Shown in pieces: positions 25,379 to 35,120 of a stretch of DNA of 35,120 nt. Position 1 is the stretch's first letter. Each line of letters starts with the position of its first letter. Location: positions 1-35,120 of the forward strand of contig JAITMV010000137.1 of NCBI GenBank assembly GCA_031277295.1, written 5' to 3'. The notes beneath the pieces are model-generated. The model saw nothing but the letters and a program-made list of their open reading frames with translations. It searched no databases and was not told the DNA's origin. Source of the stretch: Burkholderiaceae bacterium. GTDB lineage: Bacteria > Pseudomonadota > Gammaproteobacteria > Burkholderiales > Burkholderiaceae_C. A program made the position numbers and the translations under genes.

Positions 25379-27159
25379 GCTGCGCTGCCCAAATAGGCCG
25401 CTTGAACCTGCGCATCGGCGCGTACCGCGGCCGGCGCGCCTTCCACCAGCTTGGCGCCGAAGTTCATTACCACGAGGCGATCAACCAGCTTCATCACGAA
25501 ATCCATGTCATGCTCCACGATCAGGATCGTCACACCTTCGTCGCGCAGCTTGCGCAGCAGATCGCTGAGCGCTATTTTTTCCTGACGGCGCAGGCCGGCG
25601 GCCGGCTCATCGAGCACCAGCAAGATCGGGTCTGCCGCCAGCGCGCGGGCTATTTCCAGGATGCGCTGCGTGCCCAGCGGCAGGCTGCCGGCCAATTCGT
25701 GTGCGCGGCCGCTCAAGCCGATGCGATCAAGCTGGCGGCGCGCCTCTTGCATGATCCGCCGCTCCTCGCTCCTGTTCAGCCGCAAGCCCGCGCGCAGCAC
25801 GCCGACGTGGGTGCGGGCGTAAGCGCCCAGTGCCACGTTATCCAGCAGGCTCATGTGCGGGCGCAACTTGACATGCTGGAAAGTGCGCGCCAAACCCAGC
25901 CGCGCCACCTGACGCTGGGACATGCCGGAAATGTCGCGGCCCATGAAACGCACCTGTCCGGCAGTCATCCGCAGCGTGCGGGTCAGCAGATTGAATAGGG
26001 TGGATTTACCGGCGCCGTTGGGGCCGATCAAGCCGACGATCTCGCCAGCCTTGACATCGAAGCTGACGTCACTGACCGCCACCAATCCGCCAAAACGCTT
26101 GACGGCGCCTTGCACCGACAAAACAATCTCACCACCCGTTGGCATATCCCGCCGCGGCAGCGGCGCCGCAAGCAATTCAACGTCAGGCGGCATGGCCGCC
26201 AAAGGCGCGCCAAGGCGGCGGCGCCAGCGGAGCGCCGAGCCCATGACCCCTCCGCGGGCGAAGTGCATCAGGGCGATAAACAGCGCCGCGAAGACGACCG
26301 ACTCAATCTGCCCGGCACGCTGTGTGAACAAAGGCAGCACATCTTGAATACCGTTTTTGAGCGCCAGCACCACTCCCGATCCGGCCAGGGCGCCGATCAA
26401 ATGGCCGACGCCGCCGGCCACGGCCATCAGCAGATATTCGATACTGGCTCGCATGTCAAACGGTGCCGGGCTGACGAAGCGGTTCATGTGCGCATACAGC
26501 CAGCCCGCCAGACCGGCCAGCAGTGCGGCGATGATGAACAGCGTTAACCGTACGCGCAAGGCATCGGCGCCCACGCTGGCCAGCAAAACCGAGCCTCCTC
26601 GCAGACTGCGTATCGCTCGTCCGGGACGCGAACGCAACAAGTTGTAGCAAAACAGCAGCGCCAAACCGACCAGCACCCAGATCAGGTAATACATGGCGCG
26701 CGGATCAGCCAGCGACCAGGCGCCCACATGTAGCGGTGGAATGTTCGACAGCCCGGTATGTCGTCCCAACTCCTCCACGTTGCCGAACAAGATCGCAATC
26801 GACAATCCCCAGGCGATGGTCGACAGCGGCAAGAAATGCCCGCCCAGATGCAGCGTCAACATGCCGATTGCCAGCGCCGAGACTCCGGTCAGCAGCAACG
26901 CGAACAGCAGGCCCAGCCACGGCGACAGCCCCTGCGTGGTCGTAAGCCAGGCGCTGGCATAAGCGGCGATACCGACAAAGGCGGCCTGCCCGAACGAAGT
27001 CGCGCCACCCACGCCGGTCAGCAACACCAGCCCCATCGCCACCAGCGCGCCAATGCCAATGTCGTTGAGCAGCGAAACCACGAAACTGCCCGCCAGCCAT
27101 GGCGCCAGTGCCAGAAGCGTCACAGCGGCGCCGAGGATCGGCAGATGTAAGCGTCTCAT
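25375..27159 (-). CDS. livMG: Fused LivM permease and LivG ATPase
   Basis: Encodes 594 residues in a single frame. The first part (about 1-310) is a LivM-like permease with multiple hydrophobic helices and a [13 protein letters not shown] segment near the end. After a short linker the second part is a LivG ATPase: Walker A GPNGAGKS at 379-386, [18 protein letters not shown], a signature written SLPLGTQR instead of LSGGQ, Walker [12 protein letters not shown] and switch histidine VEHDMDFVM. Such fusions are known in proteobacteria; the sequence around the junction shows no frameshift. Starts and stops overlap with livH and livF as ATGA, so the operon is translationally coupled. Confidence 0.92.
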   Translation of the reverse strand: MRRLHLPILGAAVTLLALAPWLAGSFVVSLLNDIGIGALVAMGLVLLTGVGGATSFGQAAFVGIAAYASAWLTTTQGLSPWLGLLFALLLTGVSALAIGMLTLHLGGHFLPLSTIAWGLSIAILFGNVEELGRHTGLSNIPPLHVGAWSLADPRAMYYLIWVLVGLALLFCYNLLRSRPGRAIRSLRGGSVLLASVGADALRVRLTLFIIAALLAGLAGWLYAHMNRFVSPAPFDMRASIEYLLMAVAGGVGHLIGALAGSGVVLALKNGIQDVLPLFTQRAGQIESVVFAALFIALMHFARGGVMGSALRWRRRLGAPLAAMPPDVELLAAPLPRRDMPTGGEIVLSVQGAVKRFGGLVAVSDVSFDVKAGEIVGLIGPNGAGKSTLFNLLTRTLRMTAGQVRFMGRDISGMSQRQVARLGLARTFQHVKLRPHMSLLDNVALGAYARTHVGVLRAGLRLNRSEERRIMQEARRQLDRIGLSGRAHELAGSLPLGTQRILEIARALAADPILLVLDEPAAGLRRQEKIALSDLLRKLRDEGVTILIVEHDMDFVMKLVDRLVVMNFGAKLVEGAPAAVRADAQVQAAYLGSAA

Positions 27160-28211
27160 TGCTCGACCTCTTCCTGATCCTCCTCGGCATGTGTGCTCAG
27201 AAAAGAGCGCAGCATCAGCGCCGGAATCAGCAAGCTGAACACAATCGCGTCTTTGAGAACACCGTGCCAGAACGAAGCAAAACTCTCCACCATGCCAACC
27301 GCCAGCGCGCCGAGCGCGGTCATTGGATAACTCACCAAGCCGCCGATGATCGCCGCCACGAAAGCCTTCAGGCCGATGATGAAACCCGAGTCGTAGTACA
27401 TGGTGGTCACCGGCGCGATCAGCACGCCGATCAACCCAGCCAGCAGCGAGGCGCAGCCGTAAGCCAGCAACGCGGTACGTGCCGGGCGGATGCCTACCAG
27501 ACGCGCGCCCACCCGGTTGACCGCGGTGGCACGCAGCGCCTTACCCGCCACCGTGCGCTCGAACGCCAGGAAAAACAAGCCACTGAGCGCAATGGCCGCA
27601 GCCACCATCAACGCCGCCTGCCCGCTTACCATGAAACCTTCGCCCAGCGAAAACGCCCCCTCCACCAGCGCGCCGGTGCGCACCCCCTCCGGGCCGAAAA
27701 ACAAAAGCCCCAACCCAGAAAGCAGAAAATGCAGCGCCAGCGAAACGATCAGCAGCGTCAGCACCGAAGCATCGGCAATCGGCTGAAACACCACGCGCGC
27801 CAGCAGCGGCGCAACCGGCACTACCAGCAACACCGCCGCCGCGATACGCAACGCCATCGGCACATCCGCACGCGCCACCAGCCAGGCCAGCAGGCAAGGC
27901 AGCAGTGGCAGCGCACCCCACAGCACAACGGCCCTTGGGATGCGACGCCCCTCGCCACGCCGCAACAAGCTACCCATTTCGGTCAACAACGCCAGCGCCG
28001 TCAGCGCCACCACCAAGCCGATAGTGGCGGGCAGTCGGCCAGTCTCGAAGGCAGCCAGGGAAAGCGCCGCAAAGGCGGCGATATCGCCGAACGGTATGAA
28101 CACCACGCGAGTGACCGAAAAAATCAGCACCAGCCCAAGCCCGGCCAACAGATAAATAGAGCCGTTGGCTAGACCATCGGCAATCAGGATCGAGGCCACA
28201 TCCCAGGTCAT
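27156..28211 (-). CDS. livH: Branched-chain amino-acid type ABC importer, permease LivH
   Basis: Encodes 351 residues, longer than the roughly 300 of typical LivH. Early helices contain LANGSIYLLAGLGLVLIFSV, the family's usual start. A stretch of about 40-50 residues after helix three (RRGEGRRIPRAVVLWGALPL onward) appears extra. The cytoplasmic loop NRVGARLVGI contacts the ATPase in related transporters. Two further blocks, GLKAFVAAIIGGL and GALAVGMVES, are standard. It lies 65 bp after the binding-protein gene and overlaps the next gene by 4 bases. It pairs with the LivM half of the fusion to form the channel. Confidence 0.93.
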   Translation of the reverse strand: MTWDVASILIADGLANGSIYLLAGLGLVLIFSVTRVVFIPFGDIAAFAALSLAAFETGRLPATIGLVVALTALALLTEMGSLLRRGEGRRIPRAVVLWGALPLLPCLLAWLVARADVPMALRIAAAVLLVVPVAPLLARVVFQPIADASVLTLLIVSLALHFLLSGLGLLFFGPEGVRTGALVEGAFSLGEGFMVSGQAALMVAAAIALSGLFFLAFERTVAGKALRATAVNRVGARLVGIRPARTALLAYGCASLLAGLIGVLIAPVTTMYYDSGFIIGLKAFVAAIIGGLVSYPMTALGALAVGMVESFASFWHGVLKDAIVFSLLIPALMLRSFLSTHAEEDQEEVEQ

Positions 28212-28276
28212 GAACCCCTCCGGCGTGGCGAAATAAAGTCGTCATGCATGACGCACAACCGCGGGCATCGGAGCCG

Positions 28277-29434
28277 TCAGGGCGCCAACTTCCATTGGCC
28301 CTTTTCGAGCTGGACGATAACCCGCGCCCGCTCGTCAACCCCGTAGGGGCGAGTACCCGAGCGGAAGTTGTAAACGCCATGCGTGCCGACCAGGTCCTTG
28401 GTATCGATGATCGCATCGCGCAGCACCGTGCGAAACTGTGGCGTACCCGGTTCAGCCTTGGTCAGAGCGCGTTGCGCCGCGTCGGCGAAGATCAACCAGG
28501 CATCGAAGGCGTAGCCGGAAAAAGTGTCGGTGGGCAGTGCGCCGTTAAGCTTTTGGTAGGCAGCGCGAAAATCCAGCGCCACCTTGCGGATCGGATTATC
28601 CGCAGGCAACTGTTCGGCGACCACCGCCGGACCGGTGGACAACAGCAAACCCTCGACCGCGTTGCCGCCCACCCGGATGAAATCGGGACTGACCAACGCC
28701 GTTGTGCCATAGATTTGCCCTTTATAGCCGCGCTCGGCCAGCGCCAGATAAGGCAATGCGCCGGGTGTTCCCGCCGTGCCGGTAATCACGGCATCAGGCC
28801 GCAAGGCAACGATCTTGAGCGCCTGCCCGGTAACCGAAGCGTCGGTGCGCGCGTAGCGTTCGTTGGCCACCACCTTGATACCCGCGGCGTCGGCGCTTTT
28901 TTGCAATGAGCTATACACCAAATCGCCCCAAGCGTCGGAAAAGCCGATGTAGCCCACCGTCTTCACGCCAGACTTCTGCATACGCTCGACCAAGGCGCTA
29001 GTCATCAGCGGCGCCGGCTGCGGTATCGTGACCATCCAGGCGCCCTCGTCGCCCGGCAGGTTGGCGTTGGTGAACGAGACAAACGGCGTTTGCCCCTCGC
29101 GCGCCACGGCAGCAATGGCCAGCGCGCCGGGTGAACCGCCGGTACCCATCAGCACATCAACTTTATCTTCGTCAATCAGCTTACGTGCGTTGCGCGCGGC
29201 GGTCGAAGGGTTGGAAGCATCGTCAAGCCAAACCAGTTGCACCTTGCGGCCACTGATTTCGCCCTTATAAGTAACCCCAGTCTCAATTCCCTTTTGATAG
29301 GGGATGCCGGCCGACGATACCGGCCCCGACAGCGAGGTGATGACGCCAACCTTCAAGTCGTTGGCGAAGGCGCTGGCGGCCAGCACACCAAAGGCGATGC
29401 CAGCCGCGACGCGAAAACGGTTCAAAACTTTCAT
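28277..29434 (-). CDS. livK: Periplasmic substrate-binding protein of the Liv-type importer
   Basis: Encodes 385 residues. A Sec signal peptide with a basic start and hydrophobic core is followed by AFA at 22-24 and mature NDLKVGVITSLSGP, the usual N-terminus of type I periplasmic binding proteins. Two-lobed LIVBP features include PYQKGIETG, RKLIDEDKVDVLMGTGG and YLALAERGYKGQIYG. I chose ATG 29434 over the upstream in-frame ATG at 29509 because it opens with a proper signal peptide and has GGAG ahead. The substrate could be a branched-chain amino acid, an aromatic acid or urea-like amide; binding-site residues cannot be read reliably. First gene of the operon; its AT-rich upstream region probably holds the promoter. 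Confidence 0.92.
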   Translation of the reverse strand: MKVLNRFRVAAGIAFGVLAASAFANDLKVGVITSLSGPVSSAGIPYQKGIETGVTYKGEISGRKVQLVWLDDASNPSTAARNARKLIDEDKVDVLMGTGGSPGALAIAAVAREGQTPFVSFTNANLPGDEGAWMVTIPQPAPLMTSALVERMQKSGVKTVGYIGFSDAWGDLVYSSLQKSADAAGIKVVANERYARTDASVTGQALKIVALRPDAVITGTAGTPGALPYLALAERGYKGQIYGTTALVSPDFIRVGGNAVEGLLLSTGPAVVAEQLPADNPIRKVALDFRAAYQKLNGALPTDTFSGYAFDAWLIFADAAQRALTKAEPGTPQFRTVLRDAIIDTKDLVGTHGVYNFRSGTRPYGVDERARVIVQLEKGQWKLAP

Positions 29435-29804
29435 AGCGCTTGTTGTCTCCTTGTGTAATTGGAAAATCGAAAAACACCGAATACGGCAACCGGCCCAAAC
29501 GCGGAACATTGGAGGCGACGGTAAATTTATTTACTACTAAACTAATTCTACTGGCCGGCTTGATAAACGGCAAGCGTGCGGCCTACGGGATTACCCCTGT
29601 CCGAGCGCTCGCCCAATTGGATTGCGGCATGGAATGCCGCGTCGTCATTCTTGCCGCCGGTAAAATTCATCATGTCCATCAGGGGGCTGCGGGGCTGCCT
29701 TAAACCACCCTCTTCGTGCTCCCGTATTTCCACGCAGACTGCGGCATGTGGTCCTTTCGGCCTACTCGATAGTCATGAAACGAGTGCAAACTCCCTGATC
29801 CATC
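29435..29804. other. Divergent promoter region between livK and purL
   Basis: The segment 29520-29560 is AT-rich and likely contains the livK promoter on the minus strand; I could not fix -35/-10 boxes with confidence. A perfect 7-bp hairpin GCGGCAT-GGA-ATGCCGC occurs at 29624-29640. A minus-strand frame (29548-29733) has no recognisable motif. No clear ribosome binding site precedes purL's GTG. Confidence 0.5.
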
Positions 29805-32800
29805 GTGACCCCACACATCCACTTTTTTGACGGCGGCAACGCGCTTAGCGACTTTCGCGCGCGCCAATTGCTACCTCGGTTGCAAGCCATTGAACCCGCC
29901 GTGCGGACGCTGACCGCGCGTCATGTGCACCTGGCGGGATTCGACGCGCCGCCGGATACCGACACGTTGGCGCGGTTGGCGGCATTGCTGATCTACGGCG
30001 AACCGTACCAGAAAGCGGACGGCGAGTTGATCGTCGTCACTCCGCGCCTGGGCACGGTATCGCCGTGGGCCAGCAAAGCAACCGACATCGCGCGCAATTG
30101 CGGGATTGCGCTACGCCGGATCGAGCGCATGGTTGAATATCGCATCGGAGTCAAAAACGGCACGGCGCTGACCGCCGCCACGCGCGACGGTTTGGCGGCG
30201 CTGCTGCACGACCGCATGACCGAAAGCGTGCTGGACTCGCGCCAGGCGGCCGGCGCGCTATTCACCGCCCTGCGCCCCGAGCCACTGGCGCAAGTCGATG
30301 TACTGGGCGGCGGCCAGGCGGCGCTGGAACGTGCCAACGTGCAATGGGGGCTGGCACTGGCGCCGGACGAAATCAGTTACCTGCTGGACGCCTTCACCCG
30401 GCTGGGCCGCAACCCAACCGATGTCGAACTGATGATGTTCGCCCAAGCCAACAGCGAACACTGTCGACACAAAATTTTCAACGCTGGTTTCACTATCGAC
30501 GGCGTGCGACAAGACATGAGCTTGTTCGCCATGATTCGCCACACCCACGCCGCCAGTCCTCAGCATACGGTCATCGCCTACAGCGACAACGCGGCGGCAA
30601 TGGAAGGCGGCCAGGTACAGGACTTCGTGCCCCGGTCGATCTTTGGTCCTGAATCAGGCGCGGGCAGCTATCAGGCCACGAATGAACGGCGGCACGTACT
30701 CATGAAAGTGGAAACCCACAACCACCCGACCGCGATCAGCCCATTTGCTGGCGCCAGCACCGGCGCCGGCGGCGAAATCCGCGACGAAGGCGCGACCGGG
30801 CGCGGCGCGCGCCCCAAGGCGGGGCTGACGGGTTTTACCGTCAGCAAACTGTGGGACAGCCCGCACGGGCGGCCCGGCCACATCGCCAGCGCACTGCAGA
30901 TCATGACCGAAGGACCGTTGGGCGGCGCGGCATTCAACAACGAATTTGGCCGTCCCAACCTGCTTGGCTATTTCCGCGAATACGAACTCGCCGTGGGCGA
31001 AGGCGACAGCGCGCTGCTGCGTGGCTACCACAAGCCAATCATGATCGCTGGCGGCTTAGGCAGCATTGACGCGCGGCTGACCGGCAAGATGGCTTTTGCG
31101 CCCGGCAGCCTGCTCATTCAATTGGGCGGGCCAGGCATGCGCATCGGCATGGGCGGCGGTGCGGCCTCATCGCTGGCCAGCGGGACAAACGCAGCGCAAC
31201 TGGACTTCGACTCAGTGCAACGCGGCAACCCCGAAATGCAACGTCGCGCGCAGGAAGTCATCACCCAGTGCCAATCCCTGGGGCCGGATAACCCGATTCT
31301 GGCGATCCACGACGTCGGCGCAGGCGGGCTATCCAACGCCTTTCCCGAACTGACGCACGACGCCGGACGCGGCGCGCGCTTCGACCTACGCGCAGTACCA
31401 CTAGAAGAATCGGGTCTGGCGCCGAAAGAAATCTGGTGCAACGAAAGCCAGGAACGCTACGTACTGGCCATCGCGCCCGAATCGCTGCAACAATTTGAGC
31501 AACTGTGCGCGCGCGAGCGCTGCCCGTTCGCCGTGGTAGGCGTGGCGACGGGGGAAAAGCAGCTTTTTGTCGGCGATGTGGATTTGCCCCTTCCCTCAGC
31601 GGGGGAAGGAGTAACAGCCCCCAGCGAAAGAGGGAGCCATGCCGTCGACATGCCCATGGACGTACTGCTCGGCAAGCCCCCCAAAATGCACCGCGACGTG
31701 CGCACCGTGCAGCGCCGCTTCAAGCCGCTCAATCTATATGGTCTCAACCTGCAAGACGCCGTCGTCAAGGTATTAAGCCACCCCACGGTGGCCAGCAAGC
31801 GATTTCTCATCACCATCGGCGACCGCACCGTCGGCGGCCTAACGTACCGCGATCAGATGATCGGCCCGTGGCAGATACCGGTGGCCGACTGCGCCGTCAC
31901 GCTGGCCGACTACGCCGGTTTTGCCGGCGAGGCCATGAGTATGGGCGAGCGCACGCCGCTAGCAGCGCTAGACGCCCCGGCCTCGGGCCGCATGGCGGTG
32001 GCCGAGGCCATCACCAACCTATTGGCCGCGCCGATCGATCTGGCGCGCGTCAAACTCAGCGCCAACTGGATGGCCGCCTGCGGCGAGCCGGGCGAGGACG
32101 CCGATCTATACGCCGCCGTCAAAGCCGTGGCGCTGGAACTATGTCCCGCGCTCGGCGTAGCCATTCCGGTCGGTAAAGACAGCTTGTCGATGCGCACCCA
32201 GTGGCAAGACAGTGCAGGCAGTGCGTGCAAAGTAGTGTCGCCAGTCAGTCTGATCGTCAGCGCTTTTTCTCGCATCGACGACGTGCGCGCCAGTCTGACG
32301 CCGCAGTTGCAGGCCACGGGTGACGCCACCCTGATCCTGATCGATTTGGGCCAGGCTCGCCACCGTATGGCCGGCAGCGTGCTGGCGCAGGCATTAGGCC
32401 AGACCGGCTGCCCGCAAAAAGATGGCGTGCCCGACCTGAGCGATCCGCAAGACCTGAAAAACCTCGTCGCCGCCATCAGTCAATTACGCGCCGAAGGCAG
32501 GCTGCTGGCCTACCACGACCGCAGCGACGGTGGCCTGCTGGCCTGCGTGGCCGAGATGGCGTTTGCTGGCCAGGTTGGTGTGACGCTCAACGTCGACCTG
32601 CTGGTGACCGAAGGAGATGGCATCAGCGACAGCCGCATGGAAGTCGGCGACGCCAAGAACTGGGCGCAACAAATCAGCGCCCGGCGCGAAAAACTCACCC
32701 TGTGTGCCCTGTTCGCCGAAGAACTGGGCGTGGTGTTGCAAGTACACAGCGCCGAGCGCGACGCCGTTATGCAAGTCTTGCGCATGCACGGTTTGAGTAA

Positions 32801-33851
32801 ATTCAGCCACGTCATCGGCAAAACACGACCGGCCGACTCAGCCATTGATACAGGCAAAGGGCAGCTTTCGATCTGGCGCGATGCAAAAGAAATCTTCAAC
32901 GCCAGCCTGCATGAGCTGATGCAGGTGTGGGACAGCGTCAGTTGGAAAATCGCCCGCGAGCGCGATCACCCCGACTGCGCCGACGCCGAGCACGCCGCCG
33001 CCGGAATGCCCGGCGATCCTGGCCTGCACGTGCATTTACCCGAAGCCGCGCAACGGCTACTGGCCGCGGCGCCTACCATCGGCGGCGCCAAGCCAAAGGT
33101 TGCCATTTTGCGCGAGCAGGGCGTCAACTCGCACGTCGAAATGGCCTACGCCTTCACGGCAGCCGGCTTCGAGGCATTCGACGTACACATGACCGACTTG
33201 CAGACCGGACGCGCAAATTTGGCCGGCTACACCGGCTTGATCGCCTGCGGTGGCTTCAGCTACGGCGACACGTTGGGCGCGGGCATCGGCTGGGCGCGCT
33301 CCATCGTCTTTAATACCCGGCTGGCCGATCAGTTCAAGGCGTTTTTTAATCGTCCTGATACTTTTGGTCTCGGCGTATGCAATGGCTGTCAGATGTTTGC
33401 CGAGTTGGCCGACATCATTCCTGGCGCCCGGCATTGGCCGCGCTTTACCGCCAACCGCAGCCAGCGCTACGAAGCGCGCCTATCGCAAGTTGAAGTGCTG
33501 CCTTCCCCCAGCCTTTTCTTCGACGGTATGGCCGGCAGCCGCTTGCCGATTGCGGTTGCTCATGGCGAAGGCTTTGCCGACTTCAGCAAACGCGGCGACG
33601 CAGCCCAAGTCATCGCCGCCATGCGCTATGTTGACCACCACGGCCAACCCACCGAACGCTATCCCTACAACCCCAACGGAAGTCCCGATGGCCTGACGGC
33701 AGTCACCACTGCCGACGGGCGTTTTACAGCCATGATGCCGCACCCCGAGCGCGTGTTTCGCAACATCCAATTCAGTTGGATACCCCTGCCCAAGAGCGAA
33801 TGCAGTCCATGGATGCAAATCTGGCGCAATGCGCGCAAGTGGGTGGGGTAG
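29805..33851 (+). CDS. purL: Phosphoribosylformylglycinamidine synthase (large, single-chain type)
   Basis: Encodes 1348 residues from GTG 29805. It makes FGAM from FGAR, ATP and glutamine in purine synthesis. Order: N-terminal PurS-like domain, linker with [13 protein letters not shown], two ATP-grasp-free synthase halves (motifs [37 protein letters not shown], then [30 protein letters not shown]), and a class I glutamine amidotransferase domain from about 1098 with CGGFSYGD. The nucleophile is Cys1192 in GVCNGCQ, with His1313 and Glu1315 in PHPER. The sequence is slightly longer than usual because residues about 595-613 look like a translated palindromic repeat. The gene converges on pncA, with 4 bases between the two stops. 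Confidence 0.96.
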   Translation: MTPHIHFFDGGNALSDFRARQLLPRLQAIEPAVRTLTARHVHLAGFDAPPDTDTLARLAALLIYGEPYQKADGELIVVTPRLGTVSPWASKATDIARNCGIALRRIERMVEYRIGVKNGTALTAATRDGLAALLHDRMTESVLDSRQAAGALFTALRPEPLAQVDVLGGGQAALERANVQWGLALAPDEISYLLDAFTRLGRNPTDVELMMFAQANSEHCRHKIFNAGFTIDGVRQDMSLFAMIRHTHAASPQHTVIAYSDNAAAMEGGQVQDFVPRSIFGPESGAGSYQATNERRHVLMKVETHNHPTAISPFAGASTGAGGEIRDEGATGRGARPKAGLTGFTVSKLWDSPHGRPGHIASALQIMTEGPLGGAAFNNEFGRPNLLGYFREYELAVGEGDSALLRGYHKPIMIAGGLGSIDARLTGKMAFAPGSLLIQLGGPGMRIGMGGGAASSLASGTNAAQLDFDSVQRGNPEMQRRAQEVITQCQSLGPDNPILAIHDVGAGGLSNAFPELTHDAGRGARFDLRAVPLEESGLAPKEIWCNESQERYVLAIAPESLQQFEQLCARERCPFAVVGVATGEKQLFVGDVDLPLPSAGEGVTAPSERGSHAVDMPMDVLLGKPPKMHRDVRTVQRRFKPLNLYGLNLQDAVVKVLSHPTVASKRFLITIGDRTVGGLTYRDQMIGPWQIPVADCAVTLADYAGFAGEAMSMGERTPLAALDAPASGRMAVAEAITNLLAAPIDLARVKLSANWMAACGEPGEDADLYAAVKAVALELCPALGVAIPVGKDSLSMRTQWQDSAGSACKVVSPVSLIVSAFSRIDDVRASLTPQLQATGDATLILIDLGQARHRMAGSVLAQALGQTGCPQKDGVPDLSDPQDLKNLVAAISQLRAEGRLLAYHDRSDGGLLACVAEMAFAGQVGVTLNVDLLVTEGDGISDSRMEVGDAKNWAQQISARREKLTLCALFAEELGVVLQVHSAERDAVMQVLRMHGLSKFSHVIGKTRPADSAIDTGKGQLSIWRDAKEIFNASLHELMQVWDSVSWKIARERDHPDCADAEHAAAGMPGDPGLHVHLPEAAQRLLAAAPTIGGAKPKVAILREQGVNSHVEMAYAFTAAGFEAFDVHMTDLQTGRANLAGYTGLIACGGFSYGDTLGAGIGWARSIVFNTRLADQFKAFFNRPDTFGLGVCNGCQMFAELADIIPGARHWPRFTANRSQRYEARLSQVEVLPSPSLFFDGMAGSRLPIAVAHGEGFADFSKRGDAAQVIAAMRYVDHHGQPTERYPYNPNGSPDGLTAVTTADGRFTAMMPHPERVFRNIQFSWIPLPKSECSPWMQIWRNARKWVG
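31589..31609. repeat. Palindromic repeat copy inside purL
   Basis: CCTTCCC (31589-31595), 7-base loop, GGGAAGG (31603-31609). It differs from 403-423 at two loop positions only. Translation gives PLPSAGEG, the usual product of such repeats, and the following AGTAACAGCCCCCAG to about 31640 looks like the rest of the element. It lies in a surface loop between VGDVDL and [15 protein letters not shown], so the reading frame is kept. Confidence 0.7.
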
Positions 33852-33855
33852 GGGT

Positions 33856-34473
33856 TCAAAAAGACGCCGACACAATACGCCGCACGCCCACCTCGGACAT
33901 TTCCCGCCAGGCCTTGGCAAGCGATCCATTCCGGTCGATGGCGCGGCAGGCGTCGTCGATCACCGTGACCTTGAAGCCAGCCGCGCGCGCGTCCAGCGCG
34001 CTCCAGGCCACGCAGTAATCGGTCGCCAGACCGCACAGATACAGGCTGTCTATGCTGCGCGCCCGCAGATACGCCGCCAAGCCGGTGCTAGTCTGGCGAT
34101 CAGCTTCGACGAAGGCGGAATAGCTGTCCACGTCGCGGTGAAAACCTTTGCGAATCACCAGTTGCGCTTGCGGCACGTTCAGTCTGTCGTGCAGCGCCGC
34201 GTCGCGCGTGCCCTGCACGCAGTGCGTTGGCCACAGCACCTGCGTGCCGTAGGGCAATGCGATGGTGTCGAACGGCTGATGGCCCGGATGGTTGGCTGCA
34301 AACGAAACGTGGTTGGCCGGATGCCAGTCCTGCGTCAGCACGGCATTGACGAAACGCGGCGCGACGCGGTTGATGACCGGTACGATGGCATCAGCCCCCG
34401 CCACCGGCAAGCCGCCGCCAGGCATGAAGCCGTATTGCGCGTCAATGATGAGCAAGGCGGATTGATCGTTCAT
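33856..34473 (-). CDS. pncA: Nicotinamidase / pyrazinamidase
   Basis: Encodes 205 residues. It hydrolyses nicotinamide to nicotinic acid for NAD salvage in the cytoplasm. The catalytic triad of the isochorismatase-like fold is present: Asp11 (LLIIDAQ), Lys109 (RKGF) and Cys154 (GLATDYCV). The metal site is Asp49 and His51 (QDWHPANH) with His84 (WPTHCVQGT). I chose ATG 34473 because it opens with MNDQSALLIIDAQYGF, the normal family start; the in-frame upstream ATG at 34620 would add 49 residues with no similarity. It converges with purL. No odd features. Confidence 0.95.
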   Translation of the reverse strand: MNDQSALLIIDAQYGFMPGGGLPVAGADAIVPVINRVAPRFVNAVLTQDWHPANHVSFAANHPGHQPFDTIALPYGTQVLWPTHCVQGTRDAALHDRLNVPQAQLVIRKGFHRDVDSYSAFVEADRQTSTGLAAYLRARSIDSLYLCGLATDYCVAWSALDARAAGFKVTVIDDACRAIDRNGSLAKAWREMSEVGVRRIVSASF

Positions 34474-34703
34474 GTTATCTCTGAAACTCGCATTCTTGCC
34501 GGAGTCCGATGGCGTGGAAGAAGAGCCTTGGATGTTAAGGCAGCGTCGAGCGCACGTCTGTGCGGATGGAATGCGGCTCAAAGCGACGCCTCTTTGCACG
34601 CCAAGACGAAGTTTGAGCATGACGCGTTGCGGGCGGCGAGTGCATGAGCGCCATCAGCCACTGAAGCAACGTCGGCTCGCTTTTTCGCCGGTTGCTTTTG
34701 AAT

Positions 34704-34733
34704 TTGCCCAAACATCCAAAATCATGCTAGAAT
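34704..34733 (+). promoter_or_regulatory. rRNA operon promoter P1 (upstream)
   Basis: TTGCCC (34704-34709), 18-bp spacer, TAGAAT (34728-34733). The 30 bases from 34721 match those from 34870 at 24 positions, so it shares ancestry with the downstream promoter. Confidence 0.6.
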
Positions 34734-34852
34734 TCAAGGCTTCGTTGATTCTTCATGGTGGGTGTCGGTCGTTCGAGGCCGGCCCTCTGTAGAAGACACA
34801 AGGGAGCCAGGGGGCCGGTCAGTGATTGACAGGTTGCTAAAAACCCTAGTGG

Positions 34853-34882
34853 TTGACAGGTTTTTCGAAATCATGTCATAAT
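34853..34882 (+). promoter_or_regulatory. rRNA operon promoter P2 (downstream)
   Basis: Consensus -35 TTGACA (34853-34858), 18-bp spacer, CATAAT (34877-34882). A second TTGACAGG copy lies 27 bases upstream (from 34826). Strong sigma-70 promoter about 200 bp ahead of mature 16S. Confidence 0.75.
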
Positions 34883-34972
34883 TCAAGGCTCGGTTGATCG
34901 CAGCCGAGTTCAGCGCTGAACCGTATGGTCAGCGTTGGTTCATTAACAACATACAGCCGATAAGCGTGGGCG

Positions 34973-35043
34973 TTTGATGGCAATTGCCAGGTTCTTTTTC
35001 AGAACCATCAAATGCTCATGCAAACAGAAGTGAAGTTCACTTC
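34973..35043 (+). other. Structured rRNA leader
   Basis: TTTGAT (34973-34978) pairs with ATCAAA (35007-35012) and encloses the palindrome GGCAATTGCC and the hairpin GGTTCT-TTTTC-AGAACC, a possible three-way junction. A perfect palindrome GAAGTGAA-G-TTCACTTC follows (35027-35043) and may belong to the 16S processing stem. Confidence 0.5.
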
Positions 35044-35090
35044 AATTCCGTTTAAATGAGTCAACTCGCAAGAGTATAAATTTCAAGATC

Positions 35091-35120
35091 GAACTGTAGA
35101 GTTTGATCCTGGCTCAGATT
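35091..35120 (+). rRNA. rrs: 16S ribosomal RNA, first 30 bases (cut by window edge)
   Basis: AGAGTTTGATCCTGGCTCAG, the conserved sequence at E. coli positions 8-27, starts at 35098, so the mature end is near 35091. Too little is present for taxonomic use. The operon reads out of the window to the right, following two tandem promoters. Confidence 0.95.

Larger units (their letters stand above)
34474..35090. other. rRNA operon promoter and leader region
   Basis: No protein gene is supported between pncA and 16S. The first 230 bases show nothing distinctive. From 34700 the strand reads as rRNA regulatory DNA with two promoters, then an AT-rich leader of about 200 bases containing several hairpins. 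A canonical boxA is not evident; GGTTCTTTTTCA at 34990 is the nearest match. Confidence 0.6.

Noticed and set aside
29548-29733. 61-codon minus-strand frame between livK and purL
   Set aside because: No motif or ribosome site, and it lies across the divergent promoter region.

Overview
The window looks like chromosomal DNA of an autotrophic betaproteobacterium. Three observations support this: a Calvin-cycle gene run (phosphoribulokinase, transketolase, class II aldolase), GC-rich housekeeping genes of betaproteobacterial type (glnD, map, purL, pncA), and the start of a 16S rRNA gene at the right edge. Only about 30 bases of 16S are present, so I do not name a genus.

Layout. 1-3877 (+) is the end of a cbb module: 3' part of cbbP, then cbbT and cbbA, with intergenic palindromic repeats between them. 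3878-5329 is a long, partly AT-rich stretch without a convincing gene; it holds a REP-like hairpin, three 16-bp tandem repeats and one copy of a 37-bp element. 5330-7342 (+) encodes a 670-residue Ig-like/cadherin-like repeat protein. 7579-13908 (-) is a visibly more AT-rich, tightly packed cassette. In transcription order it encodes an aldehyde-deformylating-oxygenase-like diiron protein, an ArsP/UPF0718-type permease, a small thioredoxin-like protein with a vicinal CC, a fatty-acyl/thioester-reductase-type SDR, an ArsM-like methyltransferase with an eroded SAM loop, a cysteine-rich LuxR-type regulator and an AqpS-like channel. This is the best candidate for an undescribed system: a metalloid-linked, possibly lipid-modifying pathway.

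14188-20041 (-) is a three-gene RND efflux operon (membrane fusion lipoprotein, pump, outer-membrane factor) with start/stop overlaps. It is divergent from an ArsR-family repressor gene (20265-20576, +), and a perfect 15-bp-arm palindrome lies between them. 20996-24444 (-) holds map followed by glnD. 24635-29434 (-) is a branched-chain amino-acid type ABC importer in the order livK, livH, a livM-livG fusion, livF. 29805-33851 (+) is purL, which appears to carry an in-frame insertion of a palindromic repeat related to one upstream of cbbT. pncA (33856-34473, -) converges on purL. The last 600 bases are the promoter and leader region of an rRNA operon, with two related tandem promoters.

How the parts may work together. 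The cbb genes regenerate ribulose-1,5-bisphosphate. The RND operon is probably derepressed when ArsR loses DNA binding, perhaps through a C-terminal CC pair. The AT-rich cassette combines channel, permease, CC protein and methyltransferase-like features typical of arsenic loci with two lipid-type redox enzymes. Its product is not known from sequence alone.
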